The position numbers and the translations under genes are program-made. A model generated the notes under the pieces. The model saw only the letters and a program-made list of their open reading frames with translations. It was not told the DNA's origin and made no database searches. Below, piece by piece: positions 1 to 8,365 of a stretch of 34,372 nt of DNA (positions within the stretch are counted from its first letter, which is position 1; each line of letters opens with the position of its first letter). Location: assembly GCA_012518975.1 (NCBI GenBank), contig JAAYRC010000031.1, positions 1 through 34,372 on the forward strand. Reading direction: 5' to 3'. The stretch is from Clostridiales bacterium. Lineage in GTDB: Bacteria; Bacillota; Clostridia; Lachnospirales; Lachnospiraceae.

Positions 1-1
1 T

Positions 2-643
2 CAAGTAAGCTTACCTAAAAGCTTGATAACTATTGGAGATAGGGCATTTTACTACAACGACAACTTAAAAAGCATTCAATTGCCAAATAATCTTGCTTCC
101 ATCGGGGAAAGGGCCTTCTATCATACAGGCATATCTGAGGTTAGGATTCCTGCTACTGTAAGTGCAATTGGTAGAGAAGCTTTTTTCTGTAGAGACCTTG
201 AATCACCTTCTGGTGTCAGCATTAGCATTAATGAAGATAATCCATATTTTGAGCAAATAGGTAATATTGTGTATCGAAAAGGAAGTTCGGATATTCTTAT
301 GATTATACTTGATTCCAATTCTGATACCATATCACTTCCATCAGGCATAAAAGACCTTAATGATATTAACTTTATTAATTTCGACGTTTCAATGAGTTTA
401 GTTATTCCTGATACAGTTACTAATATAGACTGCAAGATATTTTCATATTTTAACGATGTTGAAGAGACTGGAGTTGTTTATTTTAACACTAGCAAAGCCC
501 CTGCTCTTAAGCTAGATGATTCTTATACTTTTCACATATATGTTATTGCTCCTGATGATGCTGATCACGACAACTATGAAAAGGCTTTCTCTATAATTCC
601 TGATAGAAAAGTTCAATATGTCAGATTTGCTTGGGATAATTAA
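2..643 (+). CDS. BspA-type leucine-rich repeat protein, C-terminal part (5' end outside the window)
   Basis: Reading frame is open to the left edge (..QVSLPKSLITIGDRAFYYNDNLKSIQLPNNLASIGERAFYHTGISEVRIPATVSAIGREAF), with repeated LRR_5 units (I.L P..L..IG..AF). The annotated start at 23 is an internal TTG. Confidence 0.85.
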   Translation, partial: QVSLPKSLITIGDRAFYYNDNLKSIQLPNNLASIGERAFYHTGISEVRIPATVSAIGREAFFCRDLESPSGVSISINEDNPYFEQIGNIVYRKGSSDILMIILDSNSDTISLPSGIKDLNDINFINFDVSMSLVIPDTVTNIDCKIFSYFNDVEETGVVYFNTSKAPALKLDDSYTFHIYVIAPDDADHDNYEKAFSIIPDRKVQYVRFAWDN

Positions 644-670
644 TTATATACTCTAGCATTACCATAAACG

Positions 671-702
671 CCTACTGTGACTATAAATATAATCACAGTA
701 GG
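671..702 (+). terminator. Inverted repeat downstream of the LRR gene, possible terminator
   Basis: Perfect 10-bp arms CCTACTGTGA (671-680) / TCACAGTAGG (693-702) with a 12-nt loop. No good T tract follows. Confidence 0.5.
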
Positions 703-1012
703 TCTACTTATGCCTAATCATTGTCAAAGCAAAAATAAATTTCCAGTAAATTTACAATCCGTCAGCCTATATCACTCCATCTTTGAACTAAGGATCAATA
801 CAATCAAAATATCATATATAAATCAAATTATCTATCTACTTGTCAAAATATACAAACATTTAGTCTATACAATAATAAAATCATACTAAAGCTCTAAATC
901 TTACTACAATCCATCAATTATAATCACTTATATCTAGTCTACTTTTAAATATAGTGTGTATTTTTACTGTCAAAATAAGATTTTACCAAACATTGTTGTT
1001 AGTTTTTATTAA

Positions 1013-1041
1013 TTGACAAAAATAAAACAATGCTTTATAAT
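1013..1041 (+). promoter_or_regulatory. sigma-A promoter of adhE
   Basis: TTGACA (1013-1018), 17-nt spacer, TATAAT (1036-1041): exact consensus. Confidence 0.85.
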
Positions 1042-1046
1042 TTGAA

Positions 1047-1064
1047 TTGTTAAATAATTAACAA
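1047..1064 (+). promoter_or_regulatory. Rex operator (redox-sensing repressor box) upstream of adhE
   Basis: TTGTTAAATAATTAACAA is an exact match to the Firmicute Rex consensus TTGTTAANNNNTTAACAA. It starts 5 nt after the -10 box and overlaps the predicted transcription start. Confidence 0.85.
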
Positions 1065-1095
1065 TGTGATTTTGTAACCAAAAGGAGGATATCAT

Positions 1096-3726
1096 ATGGC
1101 TAAAAAAGACGCCAAAACTAATAGCATGGTAAGTACTAAATCAACTGTAATAGATAATGTTGATGCACTTCTAAATAAAATGAACGAAATGAAGGAAGCA
1201 CAGAGAATTTTTTCAACCTACACACAAGAACAAGTAGATAAAATCTTTTTAGCCGCTTCTATAGCTGCTAACAAGCAGAGAATTTCTCTGGCTAAAATGG
1301 CCGTAGAAGAAACAGGTATGGGTATTGTCGAAGATAAGGTGATAAAGAACCATTATGCTTCAGAATATATATACAATGCATACAAGAATACCAAAACCTG
1401 TGGTGTTATTGAAGAAGACACAGCCTATGGAATTAAAAAGATTGCTAACCCTATCGGCCTGATAGCTGCGGTTATTCCTACGACTAACCCTACCTCTACA
1501 GCAATCTTCAAGGCTCTAATATCTCTAAAGACAAGAAATGCTATTATAATATCCCCACACCCTAGGGCAAAAAAATGTACTATTGCTGCCGCTAAGCTTG
1601 TACTTGATGCTGCTGTAGCAGCTGGTGCACCAGAAGGGATTATAGGATGGATTGATGTTCCTTCCTTAGAATTGACCAATGAGGTTATGAAAAACTGTGA
1701 TACTATATTAGCAACTGGCGGACCAGGCATGGTAAAATCCGCATATTCCTCTGGAAAACCTGCCATAGGAGTAGGTGCTGGTAATACACCAGTTATAATT
1801 GATGACTCTGCAGATGTTAAGCAAGCAGTCAACTCTATTATTTTATCAAAAACCTTTGATAACGGTATGATATGTGCTTCAGAGCAATCAGTAACCGTTT
1901 TAGATAGTATATATAATGAAGTAAAAGAAGAATTTGTTTATCGAGGATCTTATGTATTAAATGCCGAGGAAACCGATAAGCTAAGAAAAACCATTCTTAT
2001 CAACGGTTCTCTCAATGCAAAGATTGTAGGACAGTCTGCCTATACCATAGCAAAGCTTGCAGGTGTTGAAGTTCCTGAAAATACAAAGGTATTAATCGGT
2101 GAGGTTGAAAGCGTGGACATCTCTGAAGAATTTGCCCATGAAAAGCTTTCTCCAATTCTAGCCCTATATAAGGCAAAGACCTTTGAAGAGGCTATTCAAA
2201 AATCGGAACAGCTAGTTGCTGACGGTGGCTATGGACATACAGCTTCTTTATATATTAATCCTAATGAAGAAGAGAAAATAGCTGTATATTCCGAAGCTAT
2301 GAAAACCTGCCGAATCTTAATTAACAGCCCAGCTGCCCATGGTGGTATCGGCGACCTATTTAACTTCAAGCTAGCACCATCCCTAACCTTAGGCTGTGGT
2401 TCTTGGGGAGGCAACTCTGTATCCGATAATGTTGGTGTAAAGCACCTTCTCAATATCAAAACAGTTGCCGAAAGGAGAGAAAATATGCTTTGGTTTAGAG
2501 CACCAGAAAAGATATATTTTAAAAAGGGAAGTATGCCTGTAGCTCTTGACGAGCTAAGCTCTGTCATGAACAAGAAAAAAGCTTTTATCGTAACTGACGG
2601 CTTCCTATATAAAAATGGATTCGTTAAGTCAATAACCGATCGTTTAGACTCAATCGGTATTACTCATACCTGCTTTTACGAAGTAGAGCCAGATCCGACT
2701 CTTGCAGCTGCCAAGGAAGGGGCAAAAGCTATGGCTTCCTTTGAACCAGATGTAATAATCGCCTTCGGTGGTGGTTCACCAATGGACGCAGCTAAAATCA
2801 TGTGGCTTATGTACGAGCATCCTGATGTTAATTTTGAAGACATGGCCATGACCTTTATGGATATTCGAAAGAGAGTATACACATTCCCTAAAATGGGTGA
2901 AAAGGCTTACTTTGTTGCTATACCAACAACCTCCGGAACTGGTTCTGAGGTAACACCATTTGCAGTTATTACCGATGAAAAAACTGGTGTGAAATATCCT
3001 TTGGCAGATTATGAGCTACTACCTAACATGGCAATTATTGATACCGATAATATGATGACGCAACCAAAAGGCTTAACCAGTGCTTCAGGTATAGACGCTA
3101 TGACCCATGCTCTAGAAGCCTATGCTTCCATGTTAGCAACCGATTACACGGACGGTCTAGCACTAAAAGCCCTAAAGAGCATCTTCAAATTCCTACCTAT
3201 TGCATACGAGGATGGTTCCAATGTAGAGGCTAGGGAGAAAATGGCCAACGCTTCGACAATAGCTGGTATGGCCTTTGCAAATGCCTTCCTAGGCATCTGT
3301 CACTCAATGGCACACAAATTAGGGGCTTTTCACAATTTGCCTCATGGCATAGCCAACTCATTATTAATTAATGAGGTTATGAAATTTAATATATCCGAGC
3401 GTCCTACCAAGATGGGTGCTTTCTCTCAATATGAATACCCTGATATCCTAGAACGTTATGTTGAAGTTGCTAACTTTATAGGCATTACAGGTAAGGATGA
3501 TATGGATACCTTCAATAAACTTTTGGATGCAATTGATGATCTAAAGGATAAGATTGGAATTAAAAAAACCATAAAGGAATACGGCATTGAAGAAAAGGCT
3601 TTCCTAGAATCATTAGATGAAATGGTTGAGCAGGCTTTCGATGATCAATGCACAGGAGCTAACCCTAGATATCCTTTAATGAGCGAGTTAAAAGAAATGT
3701 ATCTCAGAGCTTATTATGGAGCGTAA
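1096..3726 (+). CDS. adhE: Bifunctional acetaldehyde-CoA/alcohol dehydrogenase
   Basis: 876 aa: N-terminal aldehyde dehydrogenase domain (GAGNTPVIID, DNGMICASEQSV) fused to C-terminal iron alcohol dehydrogenase (GGGSPMDAAKIMW, PTTSGTGSEVTPFAVI, GICHSMAHKLGAFHNLPHG). RBS AAGGAGG precedes the ATG. Confidence 0.98.
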   Translation: MAKKDAKTNSMVSTKSTVIDNVDALLNKMNEMKEAQRIFSTYTQEQVDKIFLAASIAANKQRISLAKMAVEETGMGIVEDKVIKNHYASEYIYNAYKNTKTCGVIEEDTAYGIKKIANPIGLIAAVIPTTNPTSTAIFKALISLKTRNAIIISPHPRAKKCTIAAAKLVLDAAVAAGAPEGIIGWIDVPSLELTNEVMKNCDTILATGGPGMVKSAYSSGKPAIGVGAGNTPVIIDDSADVKQAVNSIILSKTFDNGMICASEQSVTVLDSIYNEVKEEFVYRGSYVLNAEETDKLRKTILINGSLNAKIVGQSAYTIAKLAGVEVPENTKVLIGEVESVDISEEFAHEKLSPILALYKAKTFEEAIQKSEQLVADGGYGHTASLYINPNEEEKIAVYSEAMKTCRILINSPAAHGGIGDLFNFKLAPSLTLGCGSWGGNSVSDNVGVKHLLNIKTVAERRENMLWFRAPEKIYFKKGSMPVALDELSSVMNKKKAFIVTDGFLYKNGFVKSITDRLDSIGITHTCFYEVEPDPTLAAAKEGAKAMASFEPDVIIAFGGGSPMDAAKIMWLMYEHPDVNFEDMAMTFMDIRKRVYTFPKMGEKAYFVAIPTTSGTGSEVTPFAVITDEKTGVKYPLADYELLPNMAIIDTDNMMTQPKGLTSASGIDAMTHALEAYASMLATDYTDGLALKALKSIFKFLPIAYEDGSNVEAREKMANASTIAGMAFANAFLGICHSMAHKLGAFHNLPHGIANSLLINEVMKFNISERPTKMGAFSQYEYPDILERYVEVANFIGITGKDDMDTFNKLLDAIDDLKDKIGIKKTIKEYGIEEKAFLESLDEMVEQAFDDQCTGANPRYPLMSELKEMYLRAYYGA

Positions 3727-3783
3727 ATAAAATTAATCTGATATAATATAATTAAAGTTTGCCTTGATAATTAATCTGCATAA

Positions 3784-3821
3784 AAATCAAGTTGTGTCTA
3801 ATATAAAACATAACTTGATTT
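3784..3821 (+). terminator. Inverted repeat between adhE and the phosphotransferase gene, possible terminator or processing hairpin
   Basis: AAATCAAGTTGTGT (3784-3797) / ACATAACTTGATTT (3808-3821): 14-bp arms with one G-U, 10-nt loop, no strong T tract. Confidence 0.4.
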
Positions 3822-3887
3822 GGCAGATGAATTTGAACTATATTGCAACTATACAATACTAGGTAAGATTTGAAAGGGGATATCAAT

Positions 3888-4640
3888 ATGAAGCCGGAAA
3901 ATATATTAGCAACTCGTAGCAATAAGACCATCTATCGCCAGGGAGATACCGTTATTAAAATATTTGAAAAGGGTCATCCAAAATCTTTAATTTTAAATGA
4001 AGCATTAAACCAGTCCAGAACAGAAGAAACCGGACTAAATATTCCAAGGATACTGGCTGTTGGTAATATAGATGGTTGCTGGAGCATCACAATGGATTAT
4101 ATACCTGGCATAACTCTTGATAAGATGTTTAAAGAGCAAGCAGAAAGATCCGACGAATTATTAGAAATGTTTGTTGATATACAAATCCACATGCATACCA
4201 AGACTGCACCCTTGCTTAACAAGTTAAAAGACAAGTTAGTTAGACAGATTCAAAGTGTAGAGGACTTAGATGCAACAAGCAAGTATGAGCTTTTAATGAG
4301 ATTAGATAGTATGCCAAAGCATACAAAACTTTGTCATGGTGATTTTCTTCCTTCCAATATCATAATAAATGATTCTGGAGCATATATCATAGATTGGTCC
4401 CATGCCACCCAGGGTAATGCCAGTGGAGATGTAGCCACAACATACTTAAAAATGGTTCTCTATTACCCAGACCTAGCTGACAAGTACATTAAGCTTTTCT
4501 GTAAGAAAAGTGATACTGCCATTCAATATGTTCAAAAGTGGCTACCAATTGTTGCAGCTCAACAATTACTTAAGGCTAAGACTGAAGAGGAAAAGAAATT
4601 CCTCAATAAGTGGCTTGATGTCATAGACTTTCAAGGATAA
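3888..4640 (+). CDS. Aminoglycoside/choline-kinase-like phosphotransferase family protein
   Basis: Kinase-like catalytic motif LCHGDFLPSNIIINDSGAYIIDWSHA (HGDxxxxN and IDW). The listed ORF starts at a TTG (3870); ATG at 3888, preceded by GAAAGGGGATATCAAT, is the better start. Confidence 0.8.
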   Translation: MKPENILATRSNKTIYRQGDTVIKIFEKGHPKSLILNEALNQSRTEETGLNIPRILAVGNIDGCWSITMDYIPGITLDKMFKEQAERSDELLEMFVDIQIHMHTKTAPLLNKLKDKLVRQIQSVEDLDATSKYELLMRLDSMPKHTKLCHGDFLPSNIIINDSGAYIIDWSHATQGNASGDVATTYLKMVLYYPDLADKYIKLFCKKSDTAIQYVQKWLPIVAAQQLLKAKTEEEKKFLNKWLDVIDFQG

Positions 4641-4648
4641 AAGCAATC

Positions 4649-5107
4649 CTATTTTTCATTCAGTCCATTTCGTTCATTTAGTATAATCCGGTCAAGAACA
4701 GCCTTATATACTAGAACAATCTGGGCATCAATATAACAAAACTTGTTAGATATAAACTCATATGTTTTATAGATAAAACATATGTTAACAAGAATAAGTG
4801 ATACTACAGTAAATTGAACATCCATGGCCTGCAATATCAAATATATAGTAGCCATAATATAAAACAAAAAAGCAAATAAAAAGTTTTTACTAATACGGAA
4901 GGCTAACAGCATTGTTTCATTAAGTCTATTATGCATTTTAGAAATAGACTTAATGTCACAATGCTTTAGTTTTTCATACATATCATTAAAAATAGTTTGA
5001 CTTTCATTCATTCTATTATCAATATTCTTTTTTATGAAAGAGGAATAGCGGAGATAGTCTGTATCTCCTAGTTCCTTTCTGATTAATTTTTTAAATACAT
5101 TTGCCAT
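4649..5107 (-). CDS. Hypothetical membrane protein (about 152 aa, two predicted hydrophobic helices)
   Basis: Hydrophobic segments FLFAFLFYIMATIYLILQAM and FTVVSLILVNICFIYKTYEF. ATG (MANVFKK) at 5107 is preceded by AAGGAGCAGTGATTTAT on the minus strand. No family recognised. Confidence 0.65.
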   Translation of the reverse strand: MANVFKKLIRKELGDTDYLRYSSFIKKNIDNRMNESQTIFNDMYEKLKHCDIKSISKMHNRLNETMLLAFRISKNFLFAFLFYIMATIYLILQAMDVQFTVVSLILVNICFIYKTYEFISNKFCYIDAQIVLVYKAVLDRIILNERNGLNEK

Positions 5108-5517
5108 ATAAATCACTGCTCCTTATAGGTTTATCGCAATAAATTTTTCTTAATATATGTTACTACTATTATTCACTTAGGACACAAAATAAAACTCTGC
5201 AATTGATGTAACTGCTTCCTTATAATTGAATTATACCAATTTCGACAACTAAATCCTACATCTTTCTTATTATATAATATGATATAAGCATTTTAAAAGC
5301 CACAATTTTATATAATGTGACTTTTATCATGATATATTTTTATTTTATTCCTCTTAATGATTTGGAAATTAATTGCCAGTTTGCTTATTAACAAATTGTT
5401 CACAATCTATCCATACAATCAACATATTTAATGAATATAATATACTTACAAGTTAAATAAGAAAGAGTCAGTTAGAAAAGCTTGTTTTTAATTAATTTTG
5501 TTTACAAGATAATTTTT

Positions 5518-5609
5518 TTCATAAAACAAGCCCGGCAGTTACCCTCCCCCCTCTACCGGGCTTCTCCTCTTTTAAAGATAAATTGCTCTATGAATATAGA
5601 GCATTTTTC
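5518..5609 (+). ncRNA. Putative small RNA with a C-rich (anti-Shine-Dalgarno) hairpin loop followed by an intrinsic terminator
   Basis: No + strand ORF lies upstream or inside. Hairpin AAGCCCGG (5528-5535)/CCGGGCTT (5556-5563) has the loop CAGTTACCCTCCCCCCTCTA, and is followed by a second hairpin with a U tract. Possible -35 TTGTTT (5482-5487) and -10 GATAAT (5508-5513), but with a non-ideal 20-nt spacer. Confidence 0.35.
5584..5608 (+). terminator. Intrinsic terminator
   Basis: TGCTCTAT (5584-5591), loop GAAT, ATAGAGCA (5596-5603), then TTTTTCTTGTCCTTTTTT. Confidence 0.8.
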
Positions 5610-5809
5610 TTGTCCTTTTTTACTTAAAACCTACATAATACATTAGGCTTTATTCATTTTTCATATGATACTTTAGCTTGCAACTAGGTTAAGCTAATAA
5701 TATATAAAATAAACCTTTTATATAGTCATATTTTTTGTTATAATAAAATTTAGGAAATCTTATCACTATTCTATATTCTGCACTTAATCTATATCCAGGA
5801 GGTAAAAAC

Positions 5810-6439
5810 ATGGCAGACGTAATAATAATGGATCACCCACTAATTCATCATAAACTTGGTATTATGAGACGAAAGGACACCTCGACAAAAGAGTTTAGGG
5901 ATTTGGTAACTGAAGTTGCAATGCTAATAAGTTATGAGGCAACAAGAAACCTTCCCCTAAAAGATATTGAGGTTGAAACTCCTCTAACAAAAACCATTGC
6001 TAAGGAGATTGCAGGTAAAAAACTTTGTATTGTTCCAATTCTTAGGGCTGGCCTTCATATGGCTGACGGTATACTTAACCTAATACCTAATGCTAAGGTA
6101 GGTCATCTTGGTTTATATAGAAATGAAGAAACTCTAGAACCGGTCGAATACTTTTGTAAGCTTCCCTCTGATGCAGCTGATCGCGAAATATTCGTATTAG
6201 ATCCAATGCTTGCAACAGGTGGATCGGCAGTCGTAGCTATAGACATGCTAAAGAAACGTGGTATTAAAAAGGTCCGCTTTTTATGCCTAATTGCCGCTCC
6301 AGAAGGGGTAGAACGATTAAAAAAGGCCCACCCAGATGTAGATATCTATATAGGAATTCTAGATGAAAGACTAAATGAAAAAGGCTATATTCTACCAGGT
6401 CTTGGAGATGCAGGCGATCGTATTTACGGAACAAAATAA
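5810..6439 (+). CDS. upp: Uracil phosphoribosyltransferase
   Basis: 209 aa; PRPP-binding motif [12 protein letters not shown]; typical start [23 protein letters not shown]-terminus [25 protein letters not shown]. Confidence 0.97.
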   Translation: MADVIIMDHPLIHHKLGIMRRKDTSTKEFRDLVTEVAMLISYEATRNLPLKDIEVETPLTKTIAKEIAGKKLCIVPILRAGLHMADGILNLIPNAKVGHLGLYRNEETLEPVEYFCKLPSDAADREIFVLDPMLATGGSAVVAIDMLKKRGIKKVRFLCLIAAPEGVERLKKAHPDVDIYIGILDERLNEKGYILPGLGDAGDRIYGTK

Positions 6440-6461
6440 TTCAAACCTATAAGGTAAATTT

Positions 6462-6500
6462 ACCCCAAGCAAGATTACTATCTAGCTTGGGGTCATTTTA
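6462..6500. terminator. Terminator between convergent upp and galM
   Basis: ACCCCAAGC (6462-6470) / GCTTGGGGT (6485-6493), followed by CATTTTATTTA on the + strand. Confidence 0.75.
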
Positions 6501-6530
6501 TTTAATTCATATTAAAATTTTTATCGATTC

Positions 6531-7592
6531 TTAATTCTTTACATTGAATTTATAAATTGTTACAAATTCATATTCCTGTCCCGCCTTAAGTAGACTGCTA
6601 GGAAATGATTCTATATTGCAGGCATTAGGAAAATACTGGGTCTCAAAACATACTCCGGTATGTTTGCCATAGACTGCCGCATCCTTGCCATTCTCTACAG
6701 GCCCTAACATATTACTGGTGTATAATTGTAGCCCTGGCTTATCAGTAAATACCTCCATAACCCTTCCGCTAGCCTCATCCACTAGCTCTGCCACCTTCTC
6801 CACCTCATTCTGACTAATATTAAGAACATAGTTGTGGTCGTAACCTCCAGCTTGACGAAGTGGCTCATAGTTATCATTTATACTATCTCCAATTCTCTTA
6901 AGGCTACGAAAATCCATTGGAGTTCCCCCTACATCCCTAAGTTCACCAGTAGGAATTAGGTCATCCCCTGTAGGAGTAAAGCTATCAGCTTTAATCCATA
7001 CCTTATGATCCAATATACTACCACTGTTGTGGCCAGATAGATTAAAATAAGAATGATTAGTTAAATTAACAACCGTATCCTTATCAGATACAGCGTGATA
7101 TTCAATAAGAAGTTCATTGTTTTCTGTAAGGCTATAGGTTACTGTAAGATCTAGGTTTCCTGGAAATCCCTGTTCCATATCAGGACTAAGTCTTGAGAAT
7201 TCAATGCTTATCATGTCCTCATCCTCAAATATTTCTGTTTCATACATTAACTTATTATAAGCAGGGTCACCACCATGAAGATTATTCTCTCCATCATTCT
7301 TATCTAATTTATACACCTTACCATTTAGTTCAAATTTAGCCCCTCCTATACGGTTTGCATTTCTTCCTATTAGGGACCCAAATCCTGGCGAGTTTATTTC
7401 ATAACCAAGCAGATTTTCATAACCCAAAGCTATATCAGCAAAATTTCCATCCTTATCAGGAACTACTATACTTACAATATTTGCTCCAAAGTCTGTAAAT
7501 GTCACCTTCATACCATTATTGTTGACAATTGTATACAAATTGGCGGCCTCCCCAGCTTTAGTCTGGCCAAATGATTTTTGTATTATTTTCAT
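6531..7592 (-). CDS. galM: Aldose 1-epimerase (galactose mutarotase)
   Basis: 353 aa; GRNANRIGGAKFELNGK, NNLHGG, LTNHSYFNLSGH, GVCFETQYFPNACN. Confidence 0.95.
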   Translation of the reverse strand: MKIIQKSFGQTKAGEAANLYTIVNNNGMKVTFTDFGANIVSIVVPDKDGNFADIALGYENLLGYEINSPGFGSLIGRNANRIGGAKFELNGKVYKLDKNDGENNLHGGDPAYNKLMYETEIFEDEDMISIEFSRLSPDMEQGFPGNLDLTVTYSLTENNELLIEYHAVSDKDTVVNLTNHSYFNLSGHNSGSILDHKVWIKADSFTPTGDDLIPTGELRDVGGTPMDFRSLKRIGDSINDNYEPLRQAGGYDHNYVLNISQNEVEKVAELVDEASGRVMEVFTDKPGLQLYTSNMLGPVENGKDAAVYGKHTGVCFETQYFPNACNIESFPSSLLKAGQEYEFVTIYKFNVKN

Positions 7593-7663
7593 TTCTCGTC
7601 TCCTTTAATAATTTATTTAATTACTCTCATATTTGTCCATCATGAATTTCAAATTGATATTAT

Positions 7664-7702
7664 TTTTAAATACTATTCAATAAAACTTAATAGTATTTAA
7701 AA
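7664..7702. repeat. 14-bp perfect inverted repeat upstream of galM
   Basis: TTTTAAATACTATT (7664-7677), 11-nt spacer, AATAGTATTTAAAA (7689-7702). Confidence 0.7.
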
Positions 7703-7825
7703 TTTCTAATAAGCTAATTATACAACATCAATCCAATATAGTCTAACAGATACAGCTAAAAAACCAAAATCTGTCCTGTAAGCCAAACGCAAGCCAAACT
7801 CTATCTTTATTTATAAATCTCTAGA

Positions 7826-7854
7826 TTGACAAGGCTTTACTCTTAATGTATACT
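7826..7854 (+). promoter_or_regulatory. sigma-A promoter of the cobalamin-riboswitch transcript
   Basis: TTGACA (7826-7831), 17-nt spacer, TATACT (7849-7854). Confidence 0.7.
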
Positions 7855-8030
7855 TTAAAAACATAATTTGATAATTTTTATGGCAATGACAATGACAATA
7901 CAAATTTCTTAAGGCACACCAAAAACCTAATGTAATGCCATTGACCATAAAGGATTAGATGATTCAAGGGTCTTAAGTATTTCGGTGCTAAAGGCAGTTT
8001 TCAAATTGTTTTAGGATTCTATAAACAAGT

Positions 8031-8247
8031 GCAAGGTATGAAACATTGCTTTTGACTCCGAATTTAATAGGGAAACAGGTGCAATTCCTGTACGGTCTCG
8101 CCGCTGTAAATGGGGAGCCTTCTCTAAGTAAGATTTGCTTACATATGCCACTGGATAAGATGTGATGAATGCTACATTTTCTGTCTATCATATTAGGTCT
8201 GGGAAGGCTAGAGAAATGGCTATGATCCATAAGTCAGAATACCTGCT
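8031..8247 (+). promoter_or_regulatory. Cobalamin (B12) riboswitch
   Basis: Conserved core blocks in order: TTAATAGGGAAACAGGTGCAATTCCTGTACGGTCTCGCCGCTGTAAATGGGGAGC ... GCCACTGG ... GGGAAGGC ... AAGTCAGAATACCTGC. P1 closes GCAAGGTAT (8031-8039) with ATACCTGC (8239-8246). Confidence 0.93.
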
Positions 8248-8313
8248 TAAAACCTGTACCAGCAATTCCACGAGTCATGGACAAGGGTACAATAAAGAAG
8301 CTTTCTTTATTGA

Positions 8314-8342
8314 CCTTTCCTATTAGTTGGAAAGGCTTTTTT
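8314..8342 (+). terminator. Intrinsic terminator in the riboswitch expression platform
   Basis: CCTTTCC (8314-8320) / GGAAAGG (8329-8335), then CTTTTTT. Preceded by a second hairpin AATAAAGAA-GCT-TTCTTTATT (8291-8311). Confidence 0.75.
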
Positions 8343-8365
8343 AATAATAGAAAGGAGCAATTCAT

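Noticed and set aside
677-889. 70-aa ORF on the + strand between the LRR gene and adhE
   Set aside because: Starts inside the inverted repeat at 671-702, low-complexity AT-rich translation, no ribosome binding site and no recognisable domain.
1425-1832. 135-aa ORF antisense to adhE
   Set aside because: Shadow ORF within the strongly supported adhE; also true of 2229-2573 and 2676-2882.
5221-5235. TATAATTGAATTATA palindrome
   Set aside because: A/T-only short palindrome in an AT-rich spacer, expected by chance.
7988-8230. 80-aa ORF on the - strand
   Set aside because: Lies entirely antisense to the cobalamin riboswitch; no coding evidence.
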